Assembly (NCBI RefSeq): GCF_029433095.1
Contig: NZ_JARNTX010000005.1
Coordinates: forward strand, 248,001 to 312,000
Reading direction: 5' to 3'
DNA from: Hymenobacter sp. YC55
Lineage (GTDB): Bacteria > Bacteroidota > Bacteroidia > Cytophagales > Hymenobacteraceae
DNA: 64,000 nt
Every line of letters starts with the position of its first letter. The first letter of the stretch is position 1. The notes beneath the pieces are model-generated. The model worked only from the letters and a program-made list of their open reading frames with translations. It made no database searches and was not told where the DNA came from. Position numbers and translations under genes: made by a program. Shown piece after piece: positions 1 to 9,398 of this stretch.

Positions 1-331
1 GGACGGTACCCTCTGCGTCCTGCTGCCAGCCGGGCATCAGACACAGCCACTGATCGGGCTTGCCTGGGCGCAGCAAGCGAATTTCCACTTCGTCGGAGAG
101 CCGCCCCTGAGTCCAGAGCTGCCAGCAGCGACGCAACCACGGCAAGTCGTCGGGGGGAAGGTGAGCAAGCAAAGCCGGCAACTCGTCGTTGGCCTGCGCT
201 TGTTTTCCATTCAACACCCGTTCGTAGGCAGCGTTGACGTACTCAACCCGCTGATCCTTTAAGTTATAGACGAAATGAATTTGAGAGCTAGCTTCAGCTT
301 GGTTGAGAAAAAACGCAGCGGGGTTCAGCAT
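1..331 (-). CDS. PAS-domain sensor protein, N-terminal part (cut by window edge)
   Basis: This minus-strand reading frame is open from the ATG at 331..329 to the window edge, giving about 110 residues. It begins MLNPAAFFLNQAEASSQ and has a PAS-like pattern: a hydrophobic strand (IHFVYNLKD), the phrase QRVEYVNAAYERV, typical of a PAS core helix, and a later strand region around WLCLMPGWQQDAEGTV. In this phylum such N-termini usually belong to PAS-containing histidine kinases, but no kinase domain lies inside the window. There is no signal peptide, so a cytoplasmic sensor input is likely. It is divergent from the hybrid regulator at 749. The PAS call is moderately sure; the output domain is unknown. 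Confidence 0.6.
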   Translation of the reverse strand, partial: MLNPAAFFLNQAEASSQIHFVYNLKDQRVEYVNAAYERVLNGKQAQANDELPALLAHLPPDDLPWLRRCWQLWTQGRLSDEVEIRLLRPGKPDQWLCLMPGWQQDAEGTV

Positions 332-748
332 TAGGATAAACAGGGGAAAGGAGGATAAAAGAATATACCACTAGCCGGTAAGTTTGGTTTGCCTGGAGCT
401 TGGTAGCTGCAGAAGCGACGGGGTACAGGTACTGCCAGCTTTCGCTAGTACCAAGCAAGCAACTGCTTCAAGTCACCAACCGAAGCCTTGAGCAGCTTTT
501 ATAGTTTTTACATATCGTCGTGAAGCCTTGTTACCTCCTACTACTACCGTTGAAAAATAGGCTCCTCGCCAGCAAAAACGGCTCCAAACAGGTGAACACT
601 CAACAGTAGATAGCATTAGAAATTCTGGCCTCTATCTTACCGCGTATGGGTTGCGGGAGCCAAGGCAAGTAGGGTTTGTGGCCTGATAACGCGGTAGTTG
701 CAGGCAACTTATTCTCGTTGATAAATCCGCTTCTGGCTGCACCGAACC
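332..748. other. Divergent intergenic region (417 bp)
   Basis: No gene was found here. It separates a leftward PAS protein from the rightward hybrid regulator and should hold both promoters. The best promoter-like match for the rightward gene is TAGGGTTTG at 670-678, with a TTG about 16 bases upstream. It has one extra base compared with the Bacteroidota -7 consensus TAnnTTTG, so it is only suggestive. Confidence 0.4.
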
Positions 749-3637
749 GTGCTATTTTCAACGTGGCAGGCTCGCTCGAATGTTCTATCTTTGATTAGTT
801 GCTTGGCTTTTACCCACTGCACCGCGCAACTTTCTTTGAACAGCGTGTTACGACTCCGATTACGATTGCTCTTGCTGTTGGCGCCTATTTGGTGGCTGCT
901 GGCAGGTTGCGCGCAATCGGTGCAGCGCCCCGCTTACCGAATTGGGTTTTCGCAGTATAGCGTAACGGGCCCGTGGCGCCGCTCCTTGCTGGAAGGCATG
1001 GAACGGGAGCTTAGCTTTCATCCGGAAGTACAGCTACAAATGCTGAACGCGGAAAGCAACAGCCGCCGCCAGCAGCAGCAGATCAAGGAGTTGCTGCGCA
1101 GCAACATCGACCTACTCATCGTTTCGCCCTACGAGGCCGAGCCCTTGACCCCGGCGGTAGAGGAAGCCTACGAGCGGGGCATTCCGGTGGTGCTGCTCGA
1201 CCGGCGCATTACTTCTAATAAGTACACGGCCTATGTAGGAGGCAACAACGAGGAAGTGGGGGAGTTGGCGGCCCGGTTTGCGGCGCGTCTCCTACACCAG
1301 CAGGGCAGCATCATCGAGATACTCGGGCTGCCCGGTTCTTCGGCTGCTTCCGGCCGCCACCAAGGGTTTGTTCGAGCACTGGCCACTTCGCCTGGGGTGC
1401 ACGTGGTAAGCCAGATCCAGGGTACCTGGGAAAAAGCAGCCCTGAAACCCGCCTTAACCGCCGCCTTGAAGGCGCATCCGGAAGTAACCCTGATTTTCTC
1501 GCACAACGACGGTATGGCCCGCGGTGCTTACGAAGTGTGCCAGGAGCTTGGCCTAACCAAACAGGTGCGCATTATCGGCGTAGATGGGCTTGTGGGCAAA
1601 GGCCGGGGCCTAGACTTGGTGCAGCAGGGCGTGCTGACAGCTACGGTGCAGTACACGCCCGGCGGCGAAGAAGCAATTCGGACGGCGCTGAAAATACTCA
1701 ATAACGAGCCCTTCCAGCGCGAAAATATCATGGGCACGCTGCTCATCGACTCGACCAACGTGCTGGACATGCAGCAACTTACTGATAAGCGGGACATCGA
1801 GCGGCAGCACCGGTTGCTGCAAAGCCTACGCGCCACGTATACCAGCCAGCAAAGCATCTTGTACGGCCTGATAGCCACGCTGTTTGGAGCAGTGGTATTG
1901 GGCGCTTTTGCATGGCATTCGGCTCGGCGCAACCGCCAGATTAACCAACAGCTAGCCGATCAAAACGCTGAGAATGTGAAGATCAACCACCAGTTGGTTA
2001 AGCAAAACGAGGAGATACTCTCGCAGCGCAACCAACTGGAACTGCTGGCCCAGCAAGCCCGCGCCGATACCGAAGCCAAGCTGCGCTTCTTCACCAATTT
2101 CTCGCATGAGCTCCGTACGCCGCTCACCCTGATCCTGGGTCCTGTGGAAGAGCTTCTAACCAGCAGCCCCGACCTGACGGTAGCCCAGCAGCAAGACCTG
2201 ACCTTGGTGCGCCGCAACACCCAACGGCTGCTTCAACTAGTGAATCAGCTGCTGGACTTCCGCAAAATCGAAGTCGGTAAGATGGCGGTGCGCGCCACTG
2301 AAGGCAACTTAGTGGCGTTTGTGCGCGACATTGTAGACTTGTTTGAAAAGCCAGCGCGGCAGCGCGGTGTGCGCATCAAGTTTCTGGCTGCCGAGCCCGA
2401 GCTAACAGCGTGGTTCGACGGCAACGTGCTCGACAAGGTGTTTTTCAACCTGCTATCCAACGCCCTCAAGTTCACACCCGACCAAGGTCAGATAACCGTG
2501 AGTTTGCAAGCCAGCCATGACAACCAAGCGCTGCGCGTGAGTGTGGCCGACACCGGCCGCGGCATCAGCGACCAAGACCGGGCCCACATCTTCGAGTGGT
2601 TCTACCAAGGCGACCAAGAGGCTGGCGCCAAAGGCTCCGGCATGGGCTTGGCGCTGGCCCAAGGGCTGGTACGCTTGCACCAAGGCCAACTCACCTTCAG
2701 TAGCCGCGTGGGCCAAGGCAGCACGTTCACCGTGACGCTGCCCCGCGAGTTGCCCGAAAACTTACGCGCCACCGGCAATGTAGCGCCCACCAGCTTTGCG
2801 CTGCAGGAGCCCGAAGCCATTGTCAGCAGTTTCGATACCGAGGTAAAAGAGCCAGCCCCGGAAACAGAAAGCGAAACACTGGTCCTTGTGATTGAAGACA
2901 ACCCGGAAGTCAACGACTTTGTGGCCCGCAAGCTGCGGCCCCATTTCCGGGTGGAAAGTGCCACCGACGGCCACACCGGTCTGCGCCTGGCCACCGATCT
3001 GATTCCGGACCTGATAGTGTGCGACGTAATGATGCCGGGCCTTACCGGGCTGGAAGTGGTAACGCAGCTGCGCGACGATTGGCGGACCTCGCACATCCCG
3101 GTGGTGCTACTCACAGCCCGCAATGCCCCCGAGCAGCAAGTGGAAGGCGTGCAGGCCGGGGCCGACCTCTATCTCACCAAACCCTTCAATCCTACCTTCC
3201 TGCTCGAAAGCCTACGTACGCTGCTCGCCAACCGCAACCGGCAACGCGAGCATTTCCGTCGGCAGTTATCGGTGGCGGCAGTGGCGCCAGCAGCCAATCC
3301 CGATCAAAAATTTGTGGCCGAGCTGACGGCCATCGTGGAAGCTAACCTTACGAAAGCCAACCTGAGCGTCGAGGATGTGGCCCGCAGCCTGGGCATCTCG
3401 CGGATGCAACTCTACCGCAAAGTCAAGGCCGTGCTGGGCACTGGCGTCACCGACTTCATTCAGAACTTGCGCCTAAGCAAAGCCCGCGACTTGCTGCTCG
3501 ATGAATCGCTCACCATTACCGACGTCGCTTACGAAACGGGCTTCTCTTCGCTGTCTTACTTCTCGACTAGCTTCAAGGCGCGTTACCAGCTCTCACCCTC
3601 CGAGTTTCGGACTTTGCAGCTGGCTCCACCCAACTGA
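749..3637 (+). CDS. Hybrid two-component system sensor/regulator with periplasmic sugar-binding domain
   Basis: A one-protein sensor, kinase and transcription factor of the Bacteroidota HTCS type. In order it has a hydrophobic export segment (about 33-54), a type I periplasmic-binding (LacI/ribose-binding-like) domain (about 62-340), a membrane span (371-389) and a coiled coil. A HisKA follows with phospho-acceptor His453 in the FSHELRTPL motif, then an HATPase (DTGRG at 601), a receiver with phospho-acceptor Asp759 (CDVMMPG), and an AraC-type helix-turn-helix (about 860-958). The kinase and regulator should switch on the SusCD locus downstream. B. thetaiotaomicron BT1754 is a known HTCS with this kind of binding domain and senses fructose; the ligand here is unknown. 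The frame opens with GTG at 749, but a GTG at 845 (residue 33) gives a more compact signal. The export segment ends in LLAGC (Cys54), a lipobox-like sequence odd for a sensor kinase. A terminator follows. Confidence 0.95.
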   Translation: MLFSTWQARSNVLSLISCLAFTHCTAQLSLNSVLRLRLRLLLLLAPIWWLLAGCAQSVQRPAYRIGFSQYSVTGPWRRSLLEGMERELSFHPEVQLQMLNAESNSRRQQQQIKELLRSNIDLLIVSPYEAEPLTPAVEEAYERGIPVVLLDRRITSNKYTAYVGGNNEEVGELAARFAARLLHQQGSIIEILGLPGSSAASGRHQGFVRALATSPGVHVVSQIQGTWEKAALKPALTAALKAHPEVTLIFSHNDGMARGAYEVCQELGLTKQVRIIGVDGLVGKGRGLDLVQQGVLTATVQYTPGGEEAIRTALKILNNEPFQRENIMGTLLIDSTNVLDMQQLTDKRDIERQHRLLQSLRATYTSQQSILYGLIATLFGAVVLGAFAWHSARRNRQINQQLADQNAENVKINHQLVKQNEEILSQRNQLELLAQQARADTEAKLRFFTNFSHELRTPLTLILGPVEELLTSSPDLTVAQQQDLTLVRRNTQRLLQLVNQLLDFRKIEVGKMAVRATEGNLVAFVRDIVDLFEKPARQRGVRIKFLAAEPELTAWFDGNVLDKVFFNLLSNALKFTPDQGQITVSLQASHDNQALRVSVADTGRGISDQDRAHIFEWFYQGDQEAGAKGSGMGLALAQGLVRLHQGQLTFSSRVGQGSTFTVTLPRELPENLRATGNVAPTSFALQEPEAIVSSFDTEVKEPAPETESETLVLVIEDNPEVNDFVARKLRPHFRVESATDGHTGLRLATDLIPDLIVCDVMMPGLTGLEVVTQLRDDWRTSHIPVVLLTARNAPEQQVEGVQAGADLYLTKPFNPTFLLESLRTLLANRNRQREHFRRQLSVAAVAPAANPDQKFVAELTAIVEANLTKANLSVEDVARSLGISRMQLYRKVKAVLGTGVTDFIQNLRLSKARDLLLDESLTITDVAYETGFSSLSYFSTSFKARYQLSPSEFRTLQLAPPN

Positions 3638-3670
3638 AAGATTTGTTGAAACGCATGTTACAAAATTACA

Positions 3671-3698
3671 ACCGAGCCTAGTTTAGACTCGGTTTTTT
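3671..3698 (+). terminator. Rho-independent terminator after the hybrid regulator
   Basis: The stem ACCGAG/CTCGGT, with an inner CTA/TAG pairing, is followed directly by six T residues. It starts 33 bases after the regulator's stop codon and separates the regulator from the kinase-like gene and the SusCD operon. Confidence 0.8.
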
Positions 3699-3819
3699 GT
3701 TGCGCAAAATGTTGATAGAATGAGTGTTAGATAAATTTACTTATCTGAACATTCTTTGAAAGAAATCAGCAAACAGCGAGCAGGAGTGGTAGCGCACATT
3801 TGCATAAACCACTGCCGAA

Positions 3820-4671
3820 ATGAGTTTGCCAGCTACCATCGCCTGCTTCGGAGATATTCTTTGGGACATGCTGCCAACAGGCCGGCGGCCGGCCGGTGAT
3901 GCCCTGCGCGTGGCGCTGCACTTGCACCAACTCGGCCAGCCAGTGCAGCTCATCAGCTCCGTTGGCGACGACGAATTGGGCCGCGAGCTGCTTGCTTACA
4001 CCGCCGATGGAGGCCTGGAAAACCACCTGATTCAGCAAAGCAAAACGCACCTAACCGGCGTCGTTAAAACCACGCACCACCACGGCCGCGCTGCCAGTTG
4101 GAAAATAGTCGAGCCTGTGGCCTGGGATTATATCCAGTGCTCGTCGGCGGTTCGCACAGCTGTTCGGGAAGCGCAGATGCTGGTCTATAGTTCGTTGGTG
4201 GCCCGCCACTTCACTTCCCGGGAAACGCTCTACCGCTTACTGCTCGACGCCCCGTTCAAAGTATTTGATGTGAACCTGCGGCCGCAGCACTACAGCCGCG
4301 AAGTAGTGAAATACTTGCTCCAGCAGGCCGACTTGGTGAAGCTAAATGAGCAGGAGCTGACGGAAATTATGGGATGGCTGAATCAACCTGCCGAGCCCGC
4401 CATTGCGCTGCCCTGGCTGGCCGGGCGCTTTGGGTTACAGACCATTTGCGTGCTGCAGGAAACGGGTTGCACTCTGCTCTGGCATAACCACGAAATATAT
4501 ACCTGCCCACCGGCAGCTAGCCAGGATAAGCCGCTTAATGGGTCCTTTTTCCTGGCATCTCTGCTGGTTGATTGGCTGCAGCAGCGCGACCCCGCCGAAT
4601 GCCTGCGACGAGCCAGCACGGTCAATGCCCCACCCACTCGAGTGGAACGCCCTATTCTTTCTTCTGGCTGA
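3820..4671 (+). CDS. PfkB/ribokinase-fold protein with degenerate active site (probable pseudokinase)
   Basis: A 283-residue protein whose N-terminus (IACFGDILWDMLPTG) and overall layout match fructokinase-like PfkB kinases. Family members normally carry a GGxPxN-type sugar-binding signature and a C-terminal DTxGAGD signature with the catalytic Asp. Here the first reads AGDALRVAL, with Arg30 where the sugar-binding Asn is expected. The second reads DKPLNGSFFLA, with Ser242 where the catalytic Asp belongs and the Gly-Ala-Gly anion hole altered. The C-terminus after about residue 262 is also unlike the family. The reading frame is intact, so this is divergence rather than a frameshift. It lies between the sensor and the SusC gene, so a regulatory or sugar-binding role is an inference. 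It could instead be a decaying gene. Confidence 0.8.
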   Translation: MSLPATIACFGDILWDMLPTGRRPAGDALRVALHLHQLGQPVQLISSVGDDELGRELLAYTADGGLENHLIQQSKTHLTGVVKTTHHHGRAASWKIVEPVAWDYIQCSSAVRTAVREAQMLVYSSLVARHFTSRETLYRLLLDAPFKVFDVNLRPQHYSREVVKYLLQQADLVKLNEQELTEIMGWLNQPAEPAIALPWLAGRFGLQTICVLQETGCTLLWHNHEIYTCPPAASQDKPLNGSFFLASLLVDWLQQRDPAECLRRASTVNAPPTRVERPILSSG

Positions 4672-4783
4672 CTAAGCTAGCTCGCAATTCTGCTTTTCCG
4701 CCTGACTAGCCCGAACAGCAATTACATAGCTGCTTCAAGCCAACCGAGACGTCTCTACTTCCTTCCCACTAGCTCTGAGTACC

Positions 4784-7700
4784 ATGCAAAAATTTACCCA
4801 CCTGCTGCTCCCCGCGGCTTTAGCCCTCTCCTTATCAGCACATGCCCAAACCCGACAAGTAACGGGCACCGTGCTCAGCGCCACCGACAAATCACCCTTG
4901 CCGGGCGTATCGGTCATCATCAAGGGTACTACCACTGGCACTTCCACCGATACCAACGGCAAGTTCACGTTGCCGGTAGCGGCCGGCAACGACCAGGTGT
5001 TGATTTTCTCGTTCATTGGGTTCGAGCCAACCGAAGTGCGCGTTGGCAGCGGCTCGGTGGTCGAGCCCGTGCAGCTAAAGGAAAAAACCACCGAACTCAA
5101 TGACGTGGTGGTAGTTGGCTACGGCACGCAGCGCAAGCGCGACGTGACGGGTTCGGTGGCTTCCATTTCGGCCGAGCAAGTAGCAGAAACGCCCATTGCC
5201 CGCGCCGACCAAATTCTGCAGGGCCGCGTGAGTGGGGTGCAAGTAACGCAAACCAATTCCGAGCCGGGCGGCAACGTCTCGATTCGTATCCGAGGCACCA
5301 ACTCCATCAACACCGGCAACGAGCCGCTGTTTGTGGTGGACGGCTTCCCCGGCGGCGGCGACCTGAACTCCATCAACCCCTCGGATATCGAATCGGTGGA
5401 GATTCTCAAGGACGCGTCGGCTACGGCTATTTATGGCTCGCGCGGGGCCAACGGCGTGGTAATCATCACCACCAAAAAGGGCAAAGCTGGCCGCAACACC
5501 ATCAACTTCGAGGCCTATACCGGCGTGCAGGTGGTGCGCAACAAGTACGAGCTGATGAACGCTCCCGAGTTTGCGTCCTACCTCAACGACGTGCAAGCGC
5601 AGGGCAACGAAGGCTCTGCCAATCCGCTGCCGCTGCCTTACACCCAAGAGCAAATCGACGCCATGGGGGAGGGCACCGACTGGCAGGATGAAATTCTGCG
5701 GCCAGCCCGGATGAGCAACTACCAGCTGAGCTTCAACGGCGGTAACGACGAAACGCGCTACAACCTTAGCTTCAATTACTTCGACCAGCAGGGCATCATC
5801 CTCAACTCGGGCTTTCAGCGCGGCACCATCCGCCTGAACCTGGACCGCAAAATCAGCCGCAAGCTGAGCTTCAGCTTGGCGAGCCAAATTGCGGGCACGC
5901 TGGAAAAACGAGCCTTGGTGAACTCGCAGGGCGGCAGCTTCGGCGGAGTGCTGCTCGACGCGTTGCGCATCAGCCCCGTGGTGCCCGTGCGCGACGAGTT
6001 TGGCAACTACACCTACTCGAACAGCCCGCTGCCATACGTAGACGATGTGGGCAACCCGGTGGCGTACGCCAACAAAACCAAGGACAACCGCACCACCGGC
6101 CGCGGGCTGTTCAACGTGGCTGGCAACTATGAGCTGCTGGAGGGACTGACTTTCCGCGTGACGGCGGGTTTTGACTATCGGACTACGCAGAACGACGTGT
6201 ACCGACCCTCCGACATCTTCTTGGGCCGCCTTACCAACGGCTCGGCCACGCGTGGGGAAACCAACCGTTACAGCTGGCTCAACGAAAACACGCTCACCTA
6301 CGACCGTAAGCTCAACGAGAACAATGCTCTGAATGTGGTAGGGGGGCTTACCTTCCAGCGGTTCTACGGCAACGACTTCGGCGCCTCGGCCAACAACTTC
6401 TTTACCAACACGCTCGGCTCCGACAACTTGGCCTTGGCCGCCAATATTTTGACGCCAAGCTCGGGCCGGTATTCCAACTCGTTGGCCTCGTACTTTGGGC
6501 GCGTCAATTACCGCTTGTTCGAGAAGTATTTGTTTACGTTCACGATGCGGGCCGATGGCTCGTCGCGCTTCGGGCGCAACAACAAGTGGGGCTATTTCCC
6601 CTCGGCGGCCTTTGCTTACCGCCTCATCGACGAGCCATTTATGAAAGGCTTCAGTTTCCTGAGCGACCTGAAGCTACGCCTCGGCTACGGTGTGACCGGC
6701 AACCAGGAAATCAGCAACTACCAGTCGCTGGCGCGCTACGACGTGGGCGCCTATGCCTCGGGTAGCAGCCGCTTGGTAGGTTTGGTGCCGCTCAACATCG
6801 TGAACCCCGACCTGCGGTGGGAATCGACGGCGGCCAGCAACGTGGGCATAGACTTGGCGTTTCTGCAAAACCGCATTTCCGTTACAGCCGACGCGTATTA
6901 CAAGAAAACCACCGACTTGCTACTGCAAGTATCGACGCCGCGCACCACGGGCTACAACAGCATCTACCTGAACGCGGGCAGCGTGCAAAACAAGGGGGTC
7001 GAGTTTGCCTTGAACACCACCAACTTCGATGGCGAGAAGTTTTCCTGGAACACCAACCTCAATATCTCTTTTAACCGCAACAAAGTGCTGGACCTCAACG
7101 GCGAGTACGAGCGGTTTGTGGGCAGCTCCAGCTCTAGCTTGTTTGTGGGCTCGGGTCTGGGCCAGACCAGTATTCTGCGAATTGGAGAGCCAATCGGCTC
7201 GTTCTACGGCTACGAGTTCGATGGCATCTGGCAGTCGGCCGAGGAGATTCGCAACAGCGGCACCAGAACCGTAGTCCGCCCCGGCGACCCGCGCTACCGC
7301 GACTTGAACGGCGACGGCGCTATTACGGCTGCCGACCGCACCATTATTGGGCGGGCCCAACCCGACTTCATCTACGGGGTAACCAACGGCTTCAAGTACG
7401 GCAACTTCAACTTGAGCGTGTTCATCCAGGGCGTACAGGGCACCGACGTGCTGAACCTGAACCGCTACGAATTGGAATCGGGCATAACCTCAACCAACAA
7501 ACTGAAAACAGTGGTAAACCGCTGGACGCCAACCAACACCGACACCAACATTCCGCGGGCGGGCAGCACTATTCGGCGCTCCACCGGCATCGTGAACGAC
7601 GTGCTGGAAGATGGCAGCTTTGTGCGCCTGAAAACGGTGACGCTCGGCTACACCTTGCCTAAGTTCAGCAAGGTGATTAAGTCGGCCAGCGTGTACGTGA

Positions 7701-7849
7701 CAGCGCAAAACTTGGTGACTTGGACCGACTACTCCGGCTACGACCCCGAAGTCAACTCGTTCGGCTCCGACAACTTGAGCTTGAACACCGACTACAACGC
7801 CTTCCCGAGTACCCGCACCTTTATCGCCGGCCTGAAGCTGGGCTTCTAA
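4784..7849 (+). CDS. SusC/RagA-family TonB-linked outer-membrane glycan importer
   Basis: This is the outer-membrane channel of a SusCD pair, importing oligosaccharides with TonB energy. The 1021-residue protein has a signal peptide ending near residue 21 (SAHAQ) and an N-terminal carboxypeptidase-like beta-sandwich (about 25-100). The SusC hallmark follows (LNDVVVVGYGTQRKRDVTG, about 105-125), then a plug domain with the sequence GNEPLFVVDGFPGGG. A long beta-barrel ends in a C-terminal aromatic (AGLKLGF). Length and motifs are standard for the family. It leads the operon after a 112-bp gap and is followed by SusD. Substrate cannot be read from the barrel; the downstream lyases suggest a uronate-rich glycan. 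Confidence 0.97.
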   Translation: MQKFTHLLLPAALALSLSAHAQTRQVTGTVLSATDKSPLPGVSVIIKGTTTGTSTDTNGKFTLPVAAGNDQVLIFSFIGFEPTEVRVGSGSVVEPVQLKEKTTELNDVVVVGYGTQRKRDVTGSVASISAEQVAETPIARADQILQGRVSGVQVTQTNSEPGGNVSIRIRGTNSINTGNEPLFVVDGFPGGGDLNSINPSDIESVEILKDASATAIYGSRGANGVVIITTKKGKAGRNTINFEAYTGVQVVRNKYELMNAPEFASYLNDVQAQGNEGSANPLPLPYTQEQIDAMGEGTDWQDEILRPARMSNYQLSFNGGNDETRYNLSFNYFDQQGIILNSGFQRGTIRLNLDRKISRKLSFSLASQIAGTLEKRALVNSQGGSFGGVLLDALRISPVVPVRDEFGNYTYSNSPLPYVDDVGNPVAYANKTKDNRTTGRGLFNVAGNYELLEGLTFRVTAGFDYRTTQNDVYRPSDIFLGRLTNGSATRGETNRYSWLNENTLTYDRKLNENNALNVVGGLTFQRFYGNDFGASANNFFTNTLGSDNLALAANILTPSSGRYSNSLASYFGRVNYRLFEKYLFTFTMRADGSSRFGRNNKWGYFPSAAFAYRLIDEPFMKGFSFLSDLKLRLGYGVTGNQEISNYQSLARYDVGAYASGSSRLVGLVPLNIVNPDLRWESTAASNVGIDLAFLQNRISVTADAYYKKTTDLLLQVSTPRTTGYNSIYLNAGSVQNKGVEFALNTTNFDGEKFSWNTNLNISFNRNKVLDLNGEYERFVGSSSSSLFVGSGLGQTSILRIGEPIGSFYGYEFDGIWQSAEEIRNSGTRTVVRPGDPRYRDLNGDGAITAADRTIIGRAQPDFIYGVTNGFKYGNFNLSVFIQGVQGTDVLNLNRYELESGITSTNKLKTVVNRWTPTNTDTNIPRAGSTIRRSTGIVNDVLEDGSFVRLKTVTLGYTLPKFSKVIKSASVYVTAQNLVTWTDYSGYDPEVNSFGSDNLSLNTDYNAFPSTRTFIAGLKLGF

Positions 7850-7860
7850 TTTCCAAAAGC

Positions 7861-7956
7861 GTCATGCTCGCTCAGGCGTCCGCTTGCCGAAGCACTTCTA
7901 TCGCCTCGTTGAGATTACCACACTAGCGAGATGCTTCGACTGCGCTCAGCATGACC
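7861..7956. repeat. Dispersed palindromic repeat, family A, copy 1 (between SusC and SusD genes)
   Basis: The element starts with a degenerate GTCATGCTcGCtcaG arm and ends with the clear arm CTGCGCTCAGCATGAC. The second half (CCACACTAGCGAGATGCTTCG and onward) matches the reverse complement of the element at 15939, except that one copy has about ten extra bases. It fills most of the 130-bp SusC-SusD gap and could form a stem-loop in the operon mRNA. Confidence 0.85.
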
Positions 7957-7979
7957 GTTCTCTTCAACTCCTATTACCG

Positions 7980-9398
7980 ATGAAAAAATATACCATCCTG
8001 CTGGGCTTGGCTATGCTAAGTCTCTCTTCCTGTGAGAAGTTTCTGGAAGAAAAGCCCTACGATTTCATTGCCGCCGAAAACTTCTACAAAAGCGAAGGCG
8101 ACGCCGTGGCTGGCCTCAACGGCGTGTTCAACGCGCTGCTGCCCCAAACCTACTTCGGCCGTACCGGCTGGCAAATCACGGAACTGCCCGCCGACCTCAT
8201 TCGGGTGGGCTCCAGCACCGACGAACGGGCCCAACTTTCGCGTTTCACCTACACGTCTACCAACACCGAAATCAACAGCTGGTGGACCAACACCTACCGG
8301 ATGATCAACCGGGCCAACGACGTTATCGAGAAGGTGCCTACCGTGAGCATGGACGAAGCGCGCCGCAACAACATCGAGGGCAATGCGCGGTTTCTGCGGG
8401 CCATGGGCTACTTCGACTTGGTGCGCTGCTTTGGCGACGTGCCCTTGGTACTAGCCACCGTGAAGGGCCCTTCCGACGACATTCGGCCGCCCCGTGCGCC
8501 GTTGGCGCAGGTGTACGAGCAGATTATCACGGACTTGCAGTTTGCCGAAGCGAATTGCTTGCCTGAGAACCAGATACCCGCCGGCGAGAAAGGTCGGGTT
8601 TCGAGCGGTGCTGCCACCTCCTTGCTAGCCAAAGTGTACCTAACCCGTGCCACCACCTCCGCCGCGCAAGGCACCGACAACCAGAACGCGCTGAGCGCCT
8701 GCAACAAGGTTATTGGTTCCAATACCTACCGCCTGCTGCCAGTGTACGGCGACGTATTCGACCCAGACAAGGAAAACGGCCCCGAGCACATCTTCTCGAT
8801 TCAGTTTGACTTGCCCCCGAACACGGGTAGCATCATTGTGCGGCAGTTTTTGCCTTCGCAATTGACCGGTTTGGGCACGTTCACCGTGGAAGATGCCTTC
8901 GTGGCCTCCTACGCCGCCAACGATGTGCGCCGGGCCTGGAACATCAGCAACCAAGCCGGCACTACCACGCTACCGCGCTACTACTTCAACAAGTTTCGTG
9001 ACCCCAAGCGCATCGTCAACGACTCCCGCGTCAACTATCTGATTACGCGCTACGCCGACGTGCTGCTCATGCAGTCGGAGGTGCTCAACAACCTGAATGC
9101 CAACGACGTCACCAAATACCAAGGCATCAACGCAGTGCGGGCTCGTGCGGGCTTGGCCCCGCTGACGGGCACGACTACTAAGGACGCCTTTGTGGATTTG
9201 CTGGTGAAAGAGCGTGCTTGGGAACTGTGCCAAGAAGGCCACCGCTGGTTTGATTTGGTGCGCTTTAAGCGCCTGCGCCAGGCCGTGCAAGCTAGCACCC
9301 CCACGCGGGTAGTTGACGACAAGTACTACTTGTTCCCGCTTCCGCAGCCCGAGTTGCTGCTGAACCCGAATCTAACGCAAAACCCGGGTCATATCTAA
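7980..9398 (+). CDS. SusD/RagB-family surface glycan-binding lipoprotein
   Basis: The partner of the SusC channel, a lipoprotein lid that binds glycan at the cell surface. The ATG at 7980 is chosen because it begins a classic lipoprotein signal (MKKYTILLGLAMLSLSSC, lipidated Cys18) followed by EKFLEEKP, typical of SusD. The frame is open upstream to 7884, but that extension is translated from the family A repeat and is not real. The mature protein has the SusD pattern: an N-terminal helical repeat region with SWWTNTYRMINRANDVIEKV, a central variable region, and the C-terminal RWFDLVRFKRL and FPLPQPELLLNPNLTQNPG. Length is 472 residues, normal for the family. Its stop codon overlaps the next start by one base, so translation is probably coupled to the lyase gene. 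Confidence 0.97.
   Translation: MKKYTILLGLAMLSLSSCEKFLEEKPYDFIAAENFYKSEGDAVAGLNGVFNALLPQTYFGRTGWQITELPADLIRVGSSTDERAQLSRFTYTSTNTEINSWWTNTYRMINRANDVIEKVPTVSMDEARRNNIEGNARFLRAMGYFDLVRCFGDVPLVLATVKGPSDDIRPPRAPLAQVYEQIITDLQFAEANCLPENQIPAGEKGRVSSGAATSLLAKVYLTRATTSAAQGTDNQNALSACNKVIGSNTYRLLPVYGDVFDPDKENGPEHIFSIQFDLPPNTGSIIVRQFLPSQLTGLGTFTVEDAFVASYAANDVRRAWNISNQAGTTTLPRYYFNKFRDPKRIVNDSRVNYLITRYADVLLMQSEVLNNLNANDVTKYQGINAVRARAGLAPLTGTTTKDAFVDLLVKERAWELCQEGHRWFDLVRFKRLRQAVQASTPTRVVDDKYYLFPLPQPELLLNPNLTQNPGHI

Noticed and set aside
7884..7979. N-terminal extension of the SusD frame
   Set aside because: The extra residues are translated from the dispersed repeat; the lipoprotein signal begins at 7980.
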